The position numbers were made by a program, and so were the translations under genes. 64,000 nt of DNA from Providencia rettgeri (GTDB taxonomy: Bacteria; Pseudomonadota; Gammaproteobacteria; Enterobacterales; Enterobacteriaceae): positions 806,001 to 870,000 of the forward strand of contig NZ_CP163512.1 in assembly GCF_041075285.1 (NCBI RefSeq), given 5' to 3'. The notes under the pieces are model-generated. The model was given only the letters and a program-made list of their open reading frames with translations, had not been told where the DNA came from and searched no databases. Numbering within the stretch: the stretch's first letter is position 1; the number at the start of each line of letters is the position of its first letter. Shown piece by piece: positions 21,463 to 30,817 of the stretch.

Positions 21463-22473
21463 ATGGCTAAACCGGATTGGGGGACGCTACAGCAACTGTT
21501 CCTCACCGAACATGCTAAATCAGGAATATCCCCTAAAGAGTGGTGTGAAGACCAGGGACTAAATTACGCAACTGCGCGACGATATATTAAAAGGCCAGCT
21601 GCGCAAAAAACTGCGCAAAAGAAATTGCGCACTGCGCACGATAAAGAATGCGCAAAAGAGCCTATATGTAATAGCGCAACACCAACTGCGCAGAGTAGTG
21701 AACAAGATAATGCGCACAATGATGAAAGTGCGTTTAACCTGCGCAACTACGGGCTTAACGATATGCAGTTCAGATTCGTCAATGAGTATCTTGTCGATTT
21801 AAATAGGACGGCAGCTTATAAGAGAGCCGGTGGAAATGGCGAAGGTAATACTGCTTATGTTGGTGCCAGTCGGATGTACAGAAATGCTAAGGTCAATCGC
21901 GCAATTACAGACGCATTAGCGGATAGGGAACGCAGAACTCAAATCACCCAAGATGCCGTATTGAAAATGTGGTGGGATATTGCGACCGCAGACGTTAATG
22001 AACTAACTGAATATCGCCGATTGTGTTGTCGTCATTGTTGGGGTTTTGGTTTCAATTATCAGTGGCGTGATGCGGTCGAATATGAAGATGCTGTGAAAAA
22101 AGCCACGGTGGCAAATAAACAACCTCCGCAAGATGTGGGAGGCTACGGTTACGATGACACATTAGACCCTAACCCTGATTGCCCTCGATGTAATGGCGCA
22201 GGTATTGGCCGTGCACATTTTCATGATACGCGTGATTTAACTGGCGCTGCTCGTCGCTTATTCGCTGGTGTGAAAGAGGGTAAGTTTGGTGTCGAGGTGA
22301 TCACTCGTAATCAAGATGACGCACTTAAAATGGTTGCACAGCATTTAGGGATGGTTAAGAACAAGACTGAGATAACCGGTGCTGATGGTGGGCCTATTCA
22401 GTCGACAGGAATTGACCTAAGCCACCTTAGTTTTGAACAGCTCATGCAATTGAGAAAAAAATCGAAAAATTGA
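21463..22473 (+). CDS. Terminase small subunit
   Basis: The 336-residue protein recognises phage DNA for packaging. It has an N-terminal HTH-like segment (about 1-45, SPKEWCEDQGLNYATARRYIK), a linker whose DNA is crowded with TGCGCA words, a Terminase_2-type domain (about 100-165, LNDMQFRFVNEYLVDLNRTAAYKRAGG), and a zinc-finger-like insert (CCRHCWG and CPRCNGAG at about 188 and 244). The ATG is preceded by AAGGAG. Packaging sites commonly lie in this gene. Confidence 0.88.
   Translation: MAKPDWGTLQQLFLTEHAKSGISPKEWCEDQGLNYATARRYIKRPAAQKTAQKKLRTAHDKECAKEPICNSATPTAQSSEQDNAHNDESAFNLRNYGLNDMQFRFVNEYLVDLNRTAAYKRAGGNGEGNTAYVGASRMYRNAKVNRAITDALADRERRTQITQDAVLKMWWDIATADVNELTEYRRLCCRHCWGFGFNYQWRDAVEYEDAVKKATVANKQPPQDVGGYGYDDTLDPNPDCPRCNGAGIGRAHFHDTRDLTGAARRLFAGVKEGKFGVEVITRNQDDALKMVAQHLGMVKNKTEITGADGGPIQSTGIDLSHLSFEQLMQLRKKSKN
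21600..21745. repeat. Cluster of eight TGCGCA palindromes, candidate packaging site
   Basis: Exact TGCGCA occurs at 21600, 21612, 21626, 21633, 21649, 21687, 21711 and 21740, with near copies at 21573 and 21673. The words fall in all three codon phases of the terminase small subunit gene (for example GCG-CAA, TGC-GCA and CTG-CGC), so a protein repeat alone does not explain them. Confidence 0.85.
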
Positions 22474-22671
22474 CATTATTTAACATAATGACCCTTACAT
22501 GCCCTGCGACTTTTTAACTCAATTAAAATGTCACCCTAAACCGACAAAAGCCTAAATCTTCTCTTTGAATTTGGACTTTTTATTTGTTGCTAATTTGTTA
22601 TCAAAAACGCACTTTCTATTTCACTGTCATTTTGAGGTGAAAGGGCTATTTATTCCATTTTAGGTGTGACT

Positions 22672-24069
22672 ATGAACATCGATTTCAACTTATTTGATGA
22701 AGAGCTCGAAAGGGAGATAGCGCGCCGTAGCTTGCATGAATTCATTCAGTACATAAACCCTGAATACATCACAAGCCATTTTTCTCAAACGGTGTGTGAT
22801 GCGCTCGACCAATTCTTGGTTGATATGATGGCAGGTAAGCGTCCTAAGTTAATATTAGGCGCACCGCCTCAGCATGGTAAGTCTGATATTGTTTCGCGTT
22901 ATCTTCCAGCCTACTTCTTTGGTAAATACCCGAACATGCGAGTTGGGGCGTTGTCGTATTCCTCAGACTTAGCCGGTGATATGAACACCGATGTTCAGCG
23001 AATTATGATGTCGGCTGAATATCGTGTGTTATTTCCAAAGAGCTGGTTAGGTAACAAGCCCGAGAATGGCATCGCTGTTAAACGTAACTCTGATGAGTTC
23101 GGCATTGCCAATCACAAAGGCAGCTATGTGTGTGCGGGTGTGGGTGGCCCATTAACGGGTAAAAAAGTCGATCTAGGTATTATTGATGACCCGATAAAGA
23201 ACGCGAAAGAAGCGCTTAGCCCGACGGTTAAAAAATCGATTTGGAACTGGTACGTTTCGACCTTTAAGACCCGCTTATCAAAAAATAGTGGTGAAATCAT
23301 CATGGCCACGCGGTGGGCGACCGACGATTTATCTGGCCAATTAAAAGAAAAAGCCCCTGAAACCAAGGTGCTCGCATTCCCTGCCATTAATGAGCAAGGG
23401 GAAGCGCTGGTACCTGAACTTCACCCTATCGATAAGCTGTTGGAAACCAAAGCAATACTGGGTGATTACTTCTGGTCTGCCATGTATCAACAGTCACCGA
23501 AGCCGGGGGATGGTCAAATCTTCCACGAAGAGTTTGTCCGCTATTACTTACCTAAAGACCTACCTGATAAATTCGACAAGGTTATTCATAGTTGGGATAT
23601 GACCTTTAAAGACAGCGACGGTACCGACTATGTAGTGGGGCAGGTTTGGGGTAAGAAAGATGCCAATGCCTATTTACTCTATCAAATCCGAAAGCGCATG
23701 AGCTTTACTCAAACGAAGGATGCCGTGAAGCTACTTGCGGAAAAATTCCCTGAAGGGCGCCGTAAGCTGGTGGAAGACAAAGCCAATGGCCCGGCAGTTA
23801 TCGACTCCCTAAAATCTACAGTATCAGGCTTAATCCCCGTCGAGCCCGATGGTAGCAAAATCGCACGTGCTCATGCCTGCACCGCGGAATGGGAGGCGGG
23901 CAATGTGTGGCTACCACACAAAGACATTGCGCCGTGGATAGTGGAAACCGTGGAGGAAATTACCACGTTCCCATTCGCTGGCCATGACGACACAGTGGAT
24001 GCGATGACGCAGGCACTGCGTGATTTATACCAGAAGAAAAAAGGCGGTTTCTTTACAACCAAGAGGTAA
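22672..24069 (+). CDS. Terminase large subunit
   Basis: The ATPase-nuclease motor packages DNA into the prohead. Walker A-type GAPPQHGKSD lies near residue 65, Walker B VDLGIIDD near 165, and the C-terminal nuclease domain shows HSWDMTFK near 305 and HDDTVDAM near 447, giving the acidic metal-binding residues. The length of about 465 residues is normal. A GTG at 22666 is an alternative start two codons upstream. Confidence 0.93.
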   Translation: MNIDFNLFDEELEREIARRSLHEFIQYINPEYITSHFSQTVCDALDQFLVDMMAGKRPKLILGAPPQHGKSDIVSRYLPAYFFGKYPNMRVGALSYSSDLAGDMNTDVQRIMMSAEYRVLFPKSWLGNKPENGIAVKRNSDEFGIANHKGSYVCAGVGGPLTGKKVDLGIIDDPIKNAKEALSPTVKKSIWNWYVSTFKTRLSKNSGEIIMATRWATDDLSGQLKEKAPETKVLAFPAINEQGEALVPELHPIDKLLETKAILGDYFWSAMYQQSPKPGDGQIFHEEFVRYYLPKDLPDKFDKVIHSWDMTFKDSDGTDYVVGQVWGKKDANAYLLYQIRKRMSFTQTKDAVKLLAEKFPEGRRKLVEDKANGPAVIDSLKSTVSGLIPVEPDGSKIARAHACTAEWEAGNVWLPHKDIAPWIVETVEEITTFPFAGHDDTVDAMTQALRDLYQKKKGGFFTTKR

Positions 24070-24073
24070 TTCT

Positions 24074-25576
24074 ATGTGGCCGTTTAAAAGGCGAAAAATT
24101 GCAGAACAGATTGCACCGCCGAAGCGGTCAGCGTTTACCACAGATTTGTATCCTGCATTAGCAAAAGAGAAGGGATTTAACGGGTTAGTTCTACCGCAGC
24201 CGATGATTAACGGTGTGGGGATGGACAGTATTGATACTTCCGTTCCTTCATTCAAAGGCGAACAAGTTTATGGTGTGCCTGAATCGCAAGCGGCTTGGTA
24301 TGCCTCACAAATGTTTATTGGTAACAACATGTGCGCCATCATTGCGAAACATTGGCTGGTGGATAAGGCCTGTAATATGCCTGCTCGTGATGCTATTCGC
24401 CAAGGGTATGATATTGATTGCGATAATGACGATGACAGTGCTATCAGCAAGAAGCTACGCAAGCGCGATAAAAAGTACCGCATACAGCATCATTTGAAAG
24501 AACTTATTCACTTTGGGCGAGTGTATGGTGGTCGATTAGCGTTGTTTGTGGTGGAAACCTCAAACCCGAAAGAGTGGTATGAAAATCCGTTTAATCTCGA
24601 TGGTGTGTCCAAAGGGATGTACAAGGGGATCAAGCAAATTGACCCACAATGGGTAACGCCTGATTTAACCGACTCCAATATTCAAGACCCTGCCAGCATG
24701 GATTTTTACGACCCAACGTATTACATCATTGGCGGTCGAAAATACCATAAGTCGCACTTTATTAAATTTGTGCCATTCCCCGTGCCTAATGTACTTAAGC
24801 CGCTTTATAACTACTTTGGTGTTTCGGTACCAGAGCGCATCTATGAGCGTGTTTATGCTTCCGAACGTACCGCCAATGAAGCGCCACAACTGGCGATGAC
24901 CAAACGGTTATTAACAATTGGTATGGCTGATCCTGAAGGAGCGGATAAGAACACCATTCAGGAAAACATGCTTTATTTTATGGAGATGCGCGATAACTAT
25001 GGCGTGCAGGTGATGGGGAAAGAGGACGTTGCACAGCAGTTCGACACCTCGTTAGCGGATTTAGACGCCACCATTATGACGCAATACCAGCTGGTGGCTG
25101 CGGCAGCAAATGTACCCGCCACTAAGTTACTCGGTACCACGCCAAAGGGCTTTAATGCGACGGGTGAGTATGAAGAATCGAACTACCGTGAAGAGCTAGA
25201 AAGCGTCCAATCAAACGACTTAGAAGAACTTTTGCAGCGTCATTACGACATGTTGATGCGCAGCGAAGAGCTACCACTGACTGAAATATCGGTCACGTGG
25301 GCGCCACTCGATAGCCCAACAGCTGCCGAGAGCGCCGATATTGAGTTGAAATCAGCTCAGACGGATGCAGCTCTAGCGGCGACAGGTGCCATTGATGGGT
25401 TAGATATCCGTAAAAAACTGGCGGCTGATAAAGAGTCGAGCTATTACGGCATTGATGTAAACGAGGGCGATTATGTCGAGACGAATACGAGTCCGAACGA
25501 AAAAGGCGAAATGGGCAACCTCCCGCCAAGCGGTATTGAAGGGCAAACCCCTGCAGTATTCAGCAGCGCCATCTAG
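24074..25576 (+). CDS. Portal protein, DUF1073 family
   Basis: The 500-residue protein forms the portal ring through which DNA passes. It follows the large terminase directly and the sequence (a long RSAFTTDLYPALAKEKGFNG start and the QLVAAAANVPATKLLGTTPKG segment) fits DUF1073 portals of Bcep781-like myoviruses. ATG 24074 is chosen for the AAGAGGT site; the frame is open further upstream inside the terminase gene. Confidence 0.85.
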   Translation: MWPFKRRKIAEQIAPPKRSAFTTDLYPALAKEKGFNGLVLPQPMINGVGMDSIDTSVPSFKGEQVYGVPESQAAWYASQMFIGNNMCAIIAKHWLVDKACNMPARDAIRQGYDIDCDNDDDSAISKKLRKRDKKYRIQHHLKELIHFGRVYGGRLALFVVETSNPKEWYENPFNLDGVSKGMYKGIKQIDPQWVTPDLTDSNIQDPASMDFYDPTYYIIGGRKYHKSHFIKFVPFPVPNVLKPLYNYFGVSVPERIYERVYASERTANEAPQLAMTKRLLTIGMADPEGADKNTIQENMLYFMEMRDNYGVQVMGKEDVAQQFDTSLADLDATIMTQYQLVAAAANVPATKLLGTTPKGFNATGEYEESNYREELESVQSNDLEELLQRHYDMLMRSEELPLTEISVTWAPLDSPTAAESADIELKSAQTDAALAATGAIDGLDIRKKLAADKESSYYGIDVNEGDYVETNTSPNEKGEMGNLPPSGIEGQTPAVFSSAI

Positions 25577-26342
25577 CCGTTATCAACGTGACATGTCACG
25601 GTTAATCAGCTCAATGATTAAAGACTATGAAAACGTATTTAGTGAATTGAAGGAGGATTTTGACGGCGCCACGATGGATGCCAGTATCGCGAGTCAAACG
25701 CGTATTTGGCTCAACCGGTTAAAACGCAAGTGGGATAAAATCTTTACGACGCAGTCTAGTGCCATGGCAGATAAGTTTGTTTCCCAAGTGGATATTGGCG
25801 CACAACGTAATTTAGACGATTCCCTCAAGCAGCTTTCAGGCGGCATCACAATTAAAACACCAGCGATGCCTGAAGCGTTAAAAGACCGAATGATAGCCGC
25901 CACGGCTGAAAATGTTTCCCTGATTAAATCCATTCCTAGCCAATTTCACCAGCGTATCGAAAGTGCTGCCCTGCGCTCTATTTCCCAAGGGGGCGAGGGT
26001 GCGAAAACCTTATTAGATGAAATCAGGCACACTGGCAGCGTCACAGAAAGCCGAGCGAATTTTATCGCCGTTGACCAAACGCGAAAAATCACGACTGCGG
26101 CAAACTGTGAGCGCATGAAATCAGCGGGAATTCGTAAGGCTATTTGGCATCACTCTGGTGGAAGCGCTGAACCTAGAGAATGGCATCTACAGCTGGATGG
26201 TGAAGTATTTGATTTAGATAACCCGCCGATTATTGACCCAAAAACAGGTGAGCGTGGATTGCCGGGGCAATTACCTAACTGTAAATGCTTTTGGACGCCC
26301 GTTATCGATTTCAGTGGAATAGAAAGCGGTGAGGAGACATGA
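25473..26342 (+). CDS. Minor head protein, Mu F/SPP1 gp7-like
   Basis: The product (up to 289 residues) has the Mu gpF-like domain in the C-terminal half: FIAVDQTRKITTAANCERMKSAG, then WHHSGG and the PNCKC end motif. Such proteins attach to the portal and take part in prohead assembly. The first 40 codons overlap the portal gene; an alternative start is ATG 25593 (MSRLISS), so the true N-terminus is uncertain. Confidence 0.8.
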   Translation: MSRRIRVRTKKAKWATSRQAVLKGKPLQYSAAPSSRYQRDMSRLISSMIKDYENVFSELKEDFDGATMDASIASQTRIWLNRLKRKWDKIFTTQSSAMADKFVSQVDIGAQRNLDDSLKQLSGGITIKTPAMPEALKDRMIAATAENVSLIKSIPSQFHQRIESAALRSISQGGEGAKTLLDEIRHTGSVTESRANFIAVDQTRKITTAANCERMKSAGIRKAIWHHSGGSAEPREWHLQLDGEVFDLDNPPIIDPKTGERGLPGQLPNCKCFWTPVIDFSGIESGEET

Positions 26343-27595
26343 CAAAACGAACCTATGACAACAACGGCTGGCTCGAAGTAAAAGACAACCCCATCTCTAA
26401 AGTTGGGGTTTTTGATTATTTAGGGGCGGAAATTGGTGCGCCGGAGCCAGACAAAATCTATCGCGTGTTACGCCCACCGGAGGAACTTGCTAGCGAAGCC
26501 ACGATTAACTCTTTCAAACTCACCCCGTTCATCATTGAACATGAAATGTTAGGCAAGCATGCGACCCCAGCGGAGAAAAAAGGCATCCAAGGGGTGATTG
26601 GTGAGAACGTGTATTTTGACCCGCCGTATCTTAGAGCCAATATCAAAATCTTTTCAGATGTGGCGCTTAGCAATATCGACAGCGGCAAAATCGACCTTTC
26701 ACCCGGTTATCGCAGTAAATATGAATTCACCTCTGGCATTTATGAAGGCCAACACTATGACGTTATTCAGCGTCACCTACGTGGCAATCACCTCGCATTA
26801 GTCGATGAAGGGCGAACCGGCCCTGACGTCGCTGTGCAAGATCACCTCGTTATCACTATCGACACAAAGGAACTTATTCGCATGAACGAAGAAGAAAACA
26901 AAGAGAAGCAAACCGCTGATGAAGGTGCGTTTACAGCGGAGCAAGTCACTGCGCTGAAAAGCATTATTGCAGAGGTGATTGCACAAACTCAGTCTTCAGC
27001 CGATGAGAATCTGGAAGAAGAAAAGAAATCCACTGATACTAATCCCGAAGAAGAGCAAAAAGCGGAAGAAGCCGTGACAGCTGCCGAAGTTGCAGCGGAA
27101 GAAGCCACAAACGGTACACCTGAAGCCGTAGAAGCTGCCGAAGTTGCGATTGAGACTGCCGTTGAAGCTATCGAAGAAGCCAAGGAGCATCTCGACCAAG
27201 CGACCACGGATAGCTTAAATCGCCGACTCAAACGCTTAAAAAACGGCATCGGCACAATGGATGAGATTGCATCTTTAAAGCGCAAGATTAAGCGTTTAGA
27301 AGCATCAAAACCCACGATGGATACTGGCGTGCTGTTAAAGCAAATCGGCGAACGCGATTCATTAGCCCATAAGTTGACCCCATTCATTGGCGTGTTTGAC
27401 CATGCAACCATGACCAAGCAGCAAGTGGCGGAGTATGGCGTTGATAAGCTGGGTATCCAGTGTGGTAAGGGCAATGAAGCCATTGCGCTAGATGCGTGGA
27501 TGCAAGGGCGTGTGCCAGATTCACAGAAAGCCACAGTGACGATGGATTCCGCGGTAAATAACCAATCAATTTTAGACAAGTGGAGTGCGAAATAA
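26339..27595 (+). CDS. DUF2213 prohead protease-scaffold protein
   Basis: The 418-residue protein has an N-terminal DUF2213 domain (about 1-180) thought to be a capsid maturation protease, with RPPEELASEATINSFK and LRGNHLALVDEGR near its catalytic part. An acidic, Ala/Glu-rich coiled region (about 185-300) follows and then a C-terminal domain, as in fused protease-scaffold proteins. It starts in an ATGA overlap with the minor head gene. Confidence 0.82.
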   Translation: MTKRTYDNNGWLEVKDNPISKVGVFDYLGAEIGAPEPDKIYRVLRPPEELASEATINSFKLTPFIIEHEMLGKHATPAEKKGIQGVIGENVYFDPPYLRANIKIFSDVALSNIDSGKIDLSPGYRSKYEFTSGIYEGQHYDVIQRHLRGNHLALVDEGRTGPDVAVQDHLVITIDTKELIRMNEEENKEKQTADEGAFTAEQVTALKSIIAEVIAQTQSSADENLEEEKKSTDTNPEEEQKAEEAVTAAEVAAEEATNGTPEAVEAAEVAIETAVEAIEEAKEHLDQATTDSLNRRLKRLKNGIGTMDEIASLKRKIKRLEASKPTMDTGVLLKQIGERDSLAHKLTPFIGVFDHATMTKQQVAEYGVDKLGIQCGKGNEAIALDAWMQGRVPDSQKATVTMDSAVNNQSILDKWSAK

Positions 27596-28092
27596 TGGCA
27601 ATTCCTAAATCAGTGGCGCATGGCTTAACGTCTGGCGTAGTGGGTGAAATCAGTCATGCAGGGCCTATCCGTGCCGTTGCTGCCATTCTCAGCTCAACGG
27701 ATGAAAAACAAAATATTTTCGGTCGAGCCTACACCTACAAAGATGATTCGGTGGAGTCTGTGCAAGTAGGCGGTAAAGGGGCGTTCGCGGGGATCATGAT
27801 TAACCCGAAATCCTATCGTGTTGAAGTACCGTATGCGAAAAACGGCACTCAAGGTGAGTTTTTGTCAATGGGGGAGGTGTATGTCGAGTTAAGTGATGAC
27901 GAAGGCAAAATCAATGATCCCGTCGTGTTCAGCGAAACGGACGGTTCGTTATCGGCTAAAGGTACGGTAGGTACAGGTGAGCGCGTGATTGGCTTTGTCA
28001 GTCGTCATCTGTCATCAACTGACGCACCGCATTTGAGCGTTATTCGCTTAACAGAAATCCCATACCCAGCGGCAGTAAAGGAAGGTGAATAA
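27595..28092 (+). CDS. Structural cement or head decoration protein
   Basis: The 165-residue protein is beta-rich and begins MAIPKSVAHGLTSGVVG. It lies between the protease-scaffold and major capsid genes, the place of the cement proteins of this head module, and resembles gp24-like cement proteins. The start at 27595 shares its A with the previous stop (TAATG). Confidence 0.75.
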   Translation: MAIPKSVAHGLTSGVVGEISHAGPIRAVAAILSSTDEKQNIFGRAYTYKDDSVESVQVGGKGAFAGIMINPKSYRVEVPYAKNGTQGEFLSMGEVYVELSDDEGKINDPVVFSETDGSLSAKGTVGTGERVIGFVSRHLSSTDAPHLSVIRLTEIPYPAAVKEGE

Positions 28093-29159
28093 TGCCAGTT
28101 AGCAAGCAAAAGTTTTATATGTCTGGCCGCGATATTCGCAAGCATGGCCAACTTAATATCCAACCTAACCAACAGTGGACGTATCAGGAACTTGAGCAAA
28201 TTGGTTTTGGTGGCTTGGCGTCGATGGACTCCGCGATCACAGGTGCAGCCATGCAGGGTGGGTTAATTCAACGTGAAATGTTGCAACATGTTCTCCCTGG
28301 TCTGATTCGTACTGCAACTCGCGTTCGCGTATTGGATGAAATCACTGGTGTATTGAATGCGGGTGAATGGCACGATGAGGAAATCATTCTGAACGTTGCA
28401 ACACCAACCGGTAAGGCTGAACTTTACGGCGACCATACCAACGTGCCGTTAGCGTCTTACATTCAAGACCAAGAACGCCGCGGTATCGTGCGTTTTGAAC
28501 AAGGTTTTCAAGTCGGTAAGTTAGAGGAAGCACGCCAATCTGCAGCTGGGTTTGAAGCCGCTGCGGAAAAACGTAATTCAGCGACGGAATCTTTAGAACA
28601 AGGGCGTGAGCGGATTGGTTACTATGGGTTTAATAGCCCTGAAACACGTGTATTTGGCTTGATGAATGAACCGAATCTACCGGCTTATGAAACCGCATCG
28701 AAAAAATGGAAGGGCGGCACGTTTGCCGATATCACCCAAGATATTACCGATATGTTCTCGCGCATTGAAATGAGTTCAGGCGGGATTATCAAAGACGATA
28801 TCGCGATCACATTGACGTTGCCGTTGGGCTACCGTTCAACGCTAAATGTCGCTAACCCTGTGGCGCGTGGTGAAACGGTGTATCAATGGGTGAAAGAGAA
28901 CTATCCAAACCTGCGCTTTGTGTTCTCACCTGAATTTGTCGGGGCGAATGGTGGTGCGGATGTAGCGTATATGTTTGCGGATACCATTGATGATGGCTCA
29001 ACTGCAACCAGCGCGACCATTCTACAAGTGGTGCCCGTTAAGTACCAATTACTGGGCTCTCAAGCCCAAATTAAAGGGTATTTAGAGGATGCGACCAACG
29101 CGACAGCAGGTGTCTTTGTCACACGTCCTTGGGCGATCACCCGTCTAACGGGCATCTAA
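28092..29159 (+). CDS. Major capsid protein, DUF2184 family
   Basis: The 355-residue protein matches the DUF2184 type of capsid protein in Bcep781-like phages (FGGLASMDSAITGAAMQGG near the N-terminus). It builds the icosahedral shell, probably with an HK97-like fold. Gene order and the terminator directly after it support a highly expressed structural gene. Confidence 0.85.
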   Translation: MPVSKQKFYMSGRDIRKHGQLNIQPNQQWTYQELEQIGFGGLASMDSAITGAAMQGGLIQREMLQHVLPGLIRTATRVRVLDEITGVLNAGEWHDEEIILNVATPTGKAELYGDHTNVPLASYIQDQERRGIVRFEQGFQVGKLEEARQSAAGFEAAAEKRNSATESLEQGRERIGYYGFNSPETRVFGLMNEPNLPAYETASKKWKGGTFADITQDITDMFSRIEMSSGGIIKDDIAITLTLPLGYRSTLNVANPVARGETVYQWVKENYPNLRFVFSPEFVGANGGADVAYMFADTIDDGSTATSATILQVVPVKYQLLGSQAQIKGYLEDATNATAGVFVTRPWAITRLTGI

Positions 29160-29180
29160 CCTAACCACTTCCTTTTTTAC

Positions 29181-29203
29181 GCCCTCAAATGAGGGCTTTT
29201 TTA
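29181..29203 (+). terminator. Terminator after the major capsid gene
   Basis: Stem GCCCTC/GAGGGC, loop AAAT, then T6. The next gene begins 13 bases later, so read-through must occur in late infection or the downstream genes are made at a lower level. Confidence 0.8.
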
Positions 29204-29215
29204 TTGGAGAAAACC

Positions 29216-29557
29216 ATGTCTCTCTACGTCTATTGCACGCTATCGAATGACCAAAACTACTCGGTCACCGATGGCAAAGTGTTTATTGCGGGTCAAGCCA
29301 ATATCATGACCAAGCATATGTATACCCCGCGTGGGCGTGTCACGGAAATCAGTGACGAACAATACGCCCAGCTTAAAGATAACCACGTTTTTCAGTTACA
29401 CAAAGAAAACGGGTTTATTAGCGTTGAAAACCGCAAAGAAGACCCTGAAAAAGTGGCCACCAATATGGAAGCCAGCGATAAGTCAGCGCCGGATACCGTG
29501 GAATCTTTGGAAGCAGAAAAACAAGCAGTCCCGAAAACCAACAAAAAGGGTAAATAA
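29216..29557 (+). CDS. Phage head-region protein of unknown function
   Basis: The 113-residue product starts at ATG 29216 with GGAG upstream. The first half looks folded and beta-rich, the second half is charged and disordered with a Lys-rich end (TNKKGK). It sits between capsid and head-tail adaptor genes. I do not recognise the family. Confidence 0.65.
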   Translation: MSLYVYCTLSNDQNYSVTDGKVFIAGQANIMTKHMYTPRGRVTEISDEQYAQLKDNHVFQLHKENGFISVENRKEDPEKVATNMEASDKSAPDTVESLEAEKQAVPKTNKKGK

Positions 29558-29991
29558 TGATGGAGGCGAGCACATTTCCCCTAACGTCATTTCGTGTGCT
29601 CTATCCGTCGTTTAATGGTGTGAGTGATGATGACATTTATATTATTGCTCAATCTGCCCTGAACTATTTTTCGCCTTGTCGCGGCGTTTGCACTAACGAA
29701 CTGTGGATGTTGGTTGTTGCTCATATGCTATCACTGCGAAAGTGGATTGCAGATGATGAATCCCCAACCGGTGTTGTGACTAGTGTGACTATCGATAAAG
29801 TCAGCGTGTCATTCTCTGCGCCCCCTGCGGGTTCTGATTGGTCACACTGGTTCAAAATGACCACCTATGGCCAACAGTTCTTAGCACTCATTAAGCGCTG
29901 TAGCGTACCGCAATATATTGGTGGCGCAGGTGAACGTTCAGCCTTTCGCGGTGTGGGTGGCCGGTTCACACGAGGGGGGCGGTTACGTTAA
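29557..29991 (+). CDS. Head-tail adaptor, DUF4054 family
   Basis: The 144-residue protein fits the DUF4054 family: FRVLYPSFNGVSDDDIYIIAQSA near the start, a conserved HMLSLRK helix and a GGRFTRGGR tail. These proteins are thought to sit under the portal. It overlaps its neighbours on both sides by one base or less. Confidence 0.78.
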   Translation: MMEASTFPLTSFRVLYPSFNGVSDDDIYIIAQSALNYFSPCRGVCTNELWMLVVAHMLSLRKWIADDESPTGVVTSVTIDKVSVSFSAPPAGSDWSHWFKMTTYGQQFLALIKRCSVPQYIGGAGERSAFRGVGGRFTRGGRLR

Positions 29992-30449
29992 TGACAAAAT
30001 TAGCTCAGTTGAAAAAAGTCTATGATGAGTTAGCCAAGAAACAGTTGAAAGTGGGTTTCTTTGAATACTCGAAGTACCCCGATGGCACGCCCATTGCCTA
30101 TATTGCTGCCATTCAAGAGTTGGGTTACCCCGCTGGTGGCATTCCTCCCCGTTCGTTTTTTCGCCCGACGATGAGTGACAAAAAAGCAGAGTATGGTCAG
30201 TTAATTTTCCGTGTGGCCAAAGCGGCGGCCGCGGGCAATATTTCCGTTACCGATGGGCTAACCCAAGTCGGCGCAAAAGCGGCTGGGGATGTGAAACTGG
30301 CCATTAAAGCAGTAACCACACCTGCCTTGGATGATTCAACGGTAAAAGCTAGAGCAAGACGTCACAGCAAAGGGAAATACACCGATAAGCCCTTAGTCGA
30401 CACAGGGCAGATGTTACAGGCCGTCAGTTTTACCGTGGAGGATAAGTAA
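29991..30449 (+). CDS. Tail completion or HK97 gp10-like protein
   Basis: The 152-residue protein has the GFFEYSKYPDGTPIAYIAAIQELG segment and IPPRSFFRPT loop typical of phage gp10-like neck or tail completion proteins, ending with PLVDTGQMLQAVSF. It probably acts at the head-tail joint. Confidence 0.72.
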   Translation: MTKLAQLKKVYDELAKKQLKVGFFEYSKYPDGTPIAYIAAIQELGYPAGGIPPRSFFRPTMSDKKAEYGQLIFRVAKAAAAGNISVTDGLTQVGAKAAGDVKLAIKAVTTPALDDSTVKARARRHSKGKYTDKPLVDTGQMLQAVSFTVEDK

Positions 30450-30817
30450 TGTTCGGAAATTTACACCGTATCGCTTCTCGCTATATTCCTCAGCAAACGA
30501 CCCAGTGGTTTCGCTTTAAAAACCGTGAGCCCGATGAGCGAGGGCATGACCAAAACCAATATCATGAGCCAGTGGATATTCGGGGGAGTTGGCAAGCCGT
30601 CGATACTCAAGATGCTCAATCAATGGGCTTTGATTCAAACCAAGTTTATCGCCGTTTTTATACCTCCCATGATATCAAAGGCATTCAGCGTGGTACTTCA
30701 CCGGATTATCTTGTTGTTAATGGCAAGAAATACGATGTGATGGGGGATGCGGATTGGTACGAGCAGGACGGCTGGAAATCGGTGATTTGTATCGAGGTAG
30801 GTGCCTATGACGGATAA
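30449..30817 (+). CDS. Head closure or neck protein
   Basis: The 122-residue beta-rich protein lies in the connector gene block. I recognise no named family with confidence. Its place between gp10-like and terminator-like genes suggests a head completion or neck role. Confidence 0.6.
   Translation: MFGNLHRIASRYIPQQTTQWFRFKNREPDERGHDQNQYHEPVDIRGSWQAVDTQDAQSMGFDSNQVYRRFYTSHDIKGIQRGTSPDYLVVNGKKYDVMGDADWYEQDGWKSVICIEVGAYDG

Noticed and set aside
24074-25576. The portal protein could be reported as an anti-CBASS Acb1-type enzyme, since DUF1073 proteins are sometimes labelled that way.
   Set aside because: Position directly after the large terminase, length and sequence fit a portal, and I do not see the paired catalytic H-x-T motifs of Acb1.
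26989-27579. A minus-strand open frame of about 196 codons opposite the protease-scaffold gene.
   Set aside because: The Ser/Ala/Phe-rich composition mirrors the Glu/Ala-rich sense strand. No start signal or domain supports it.
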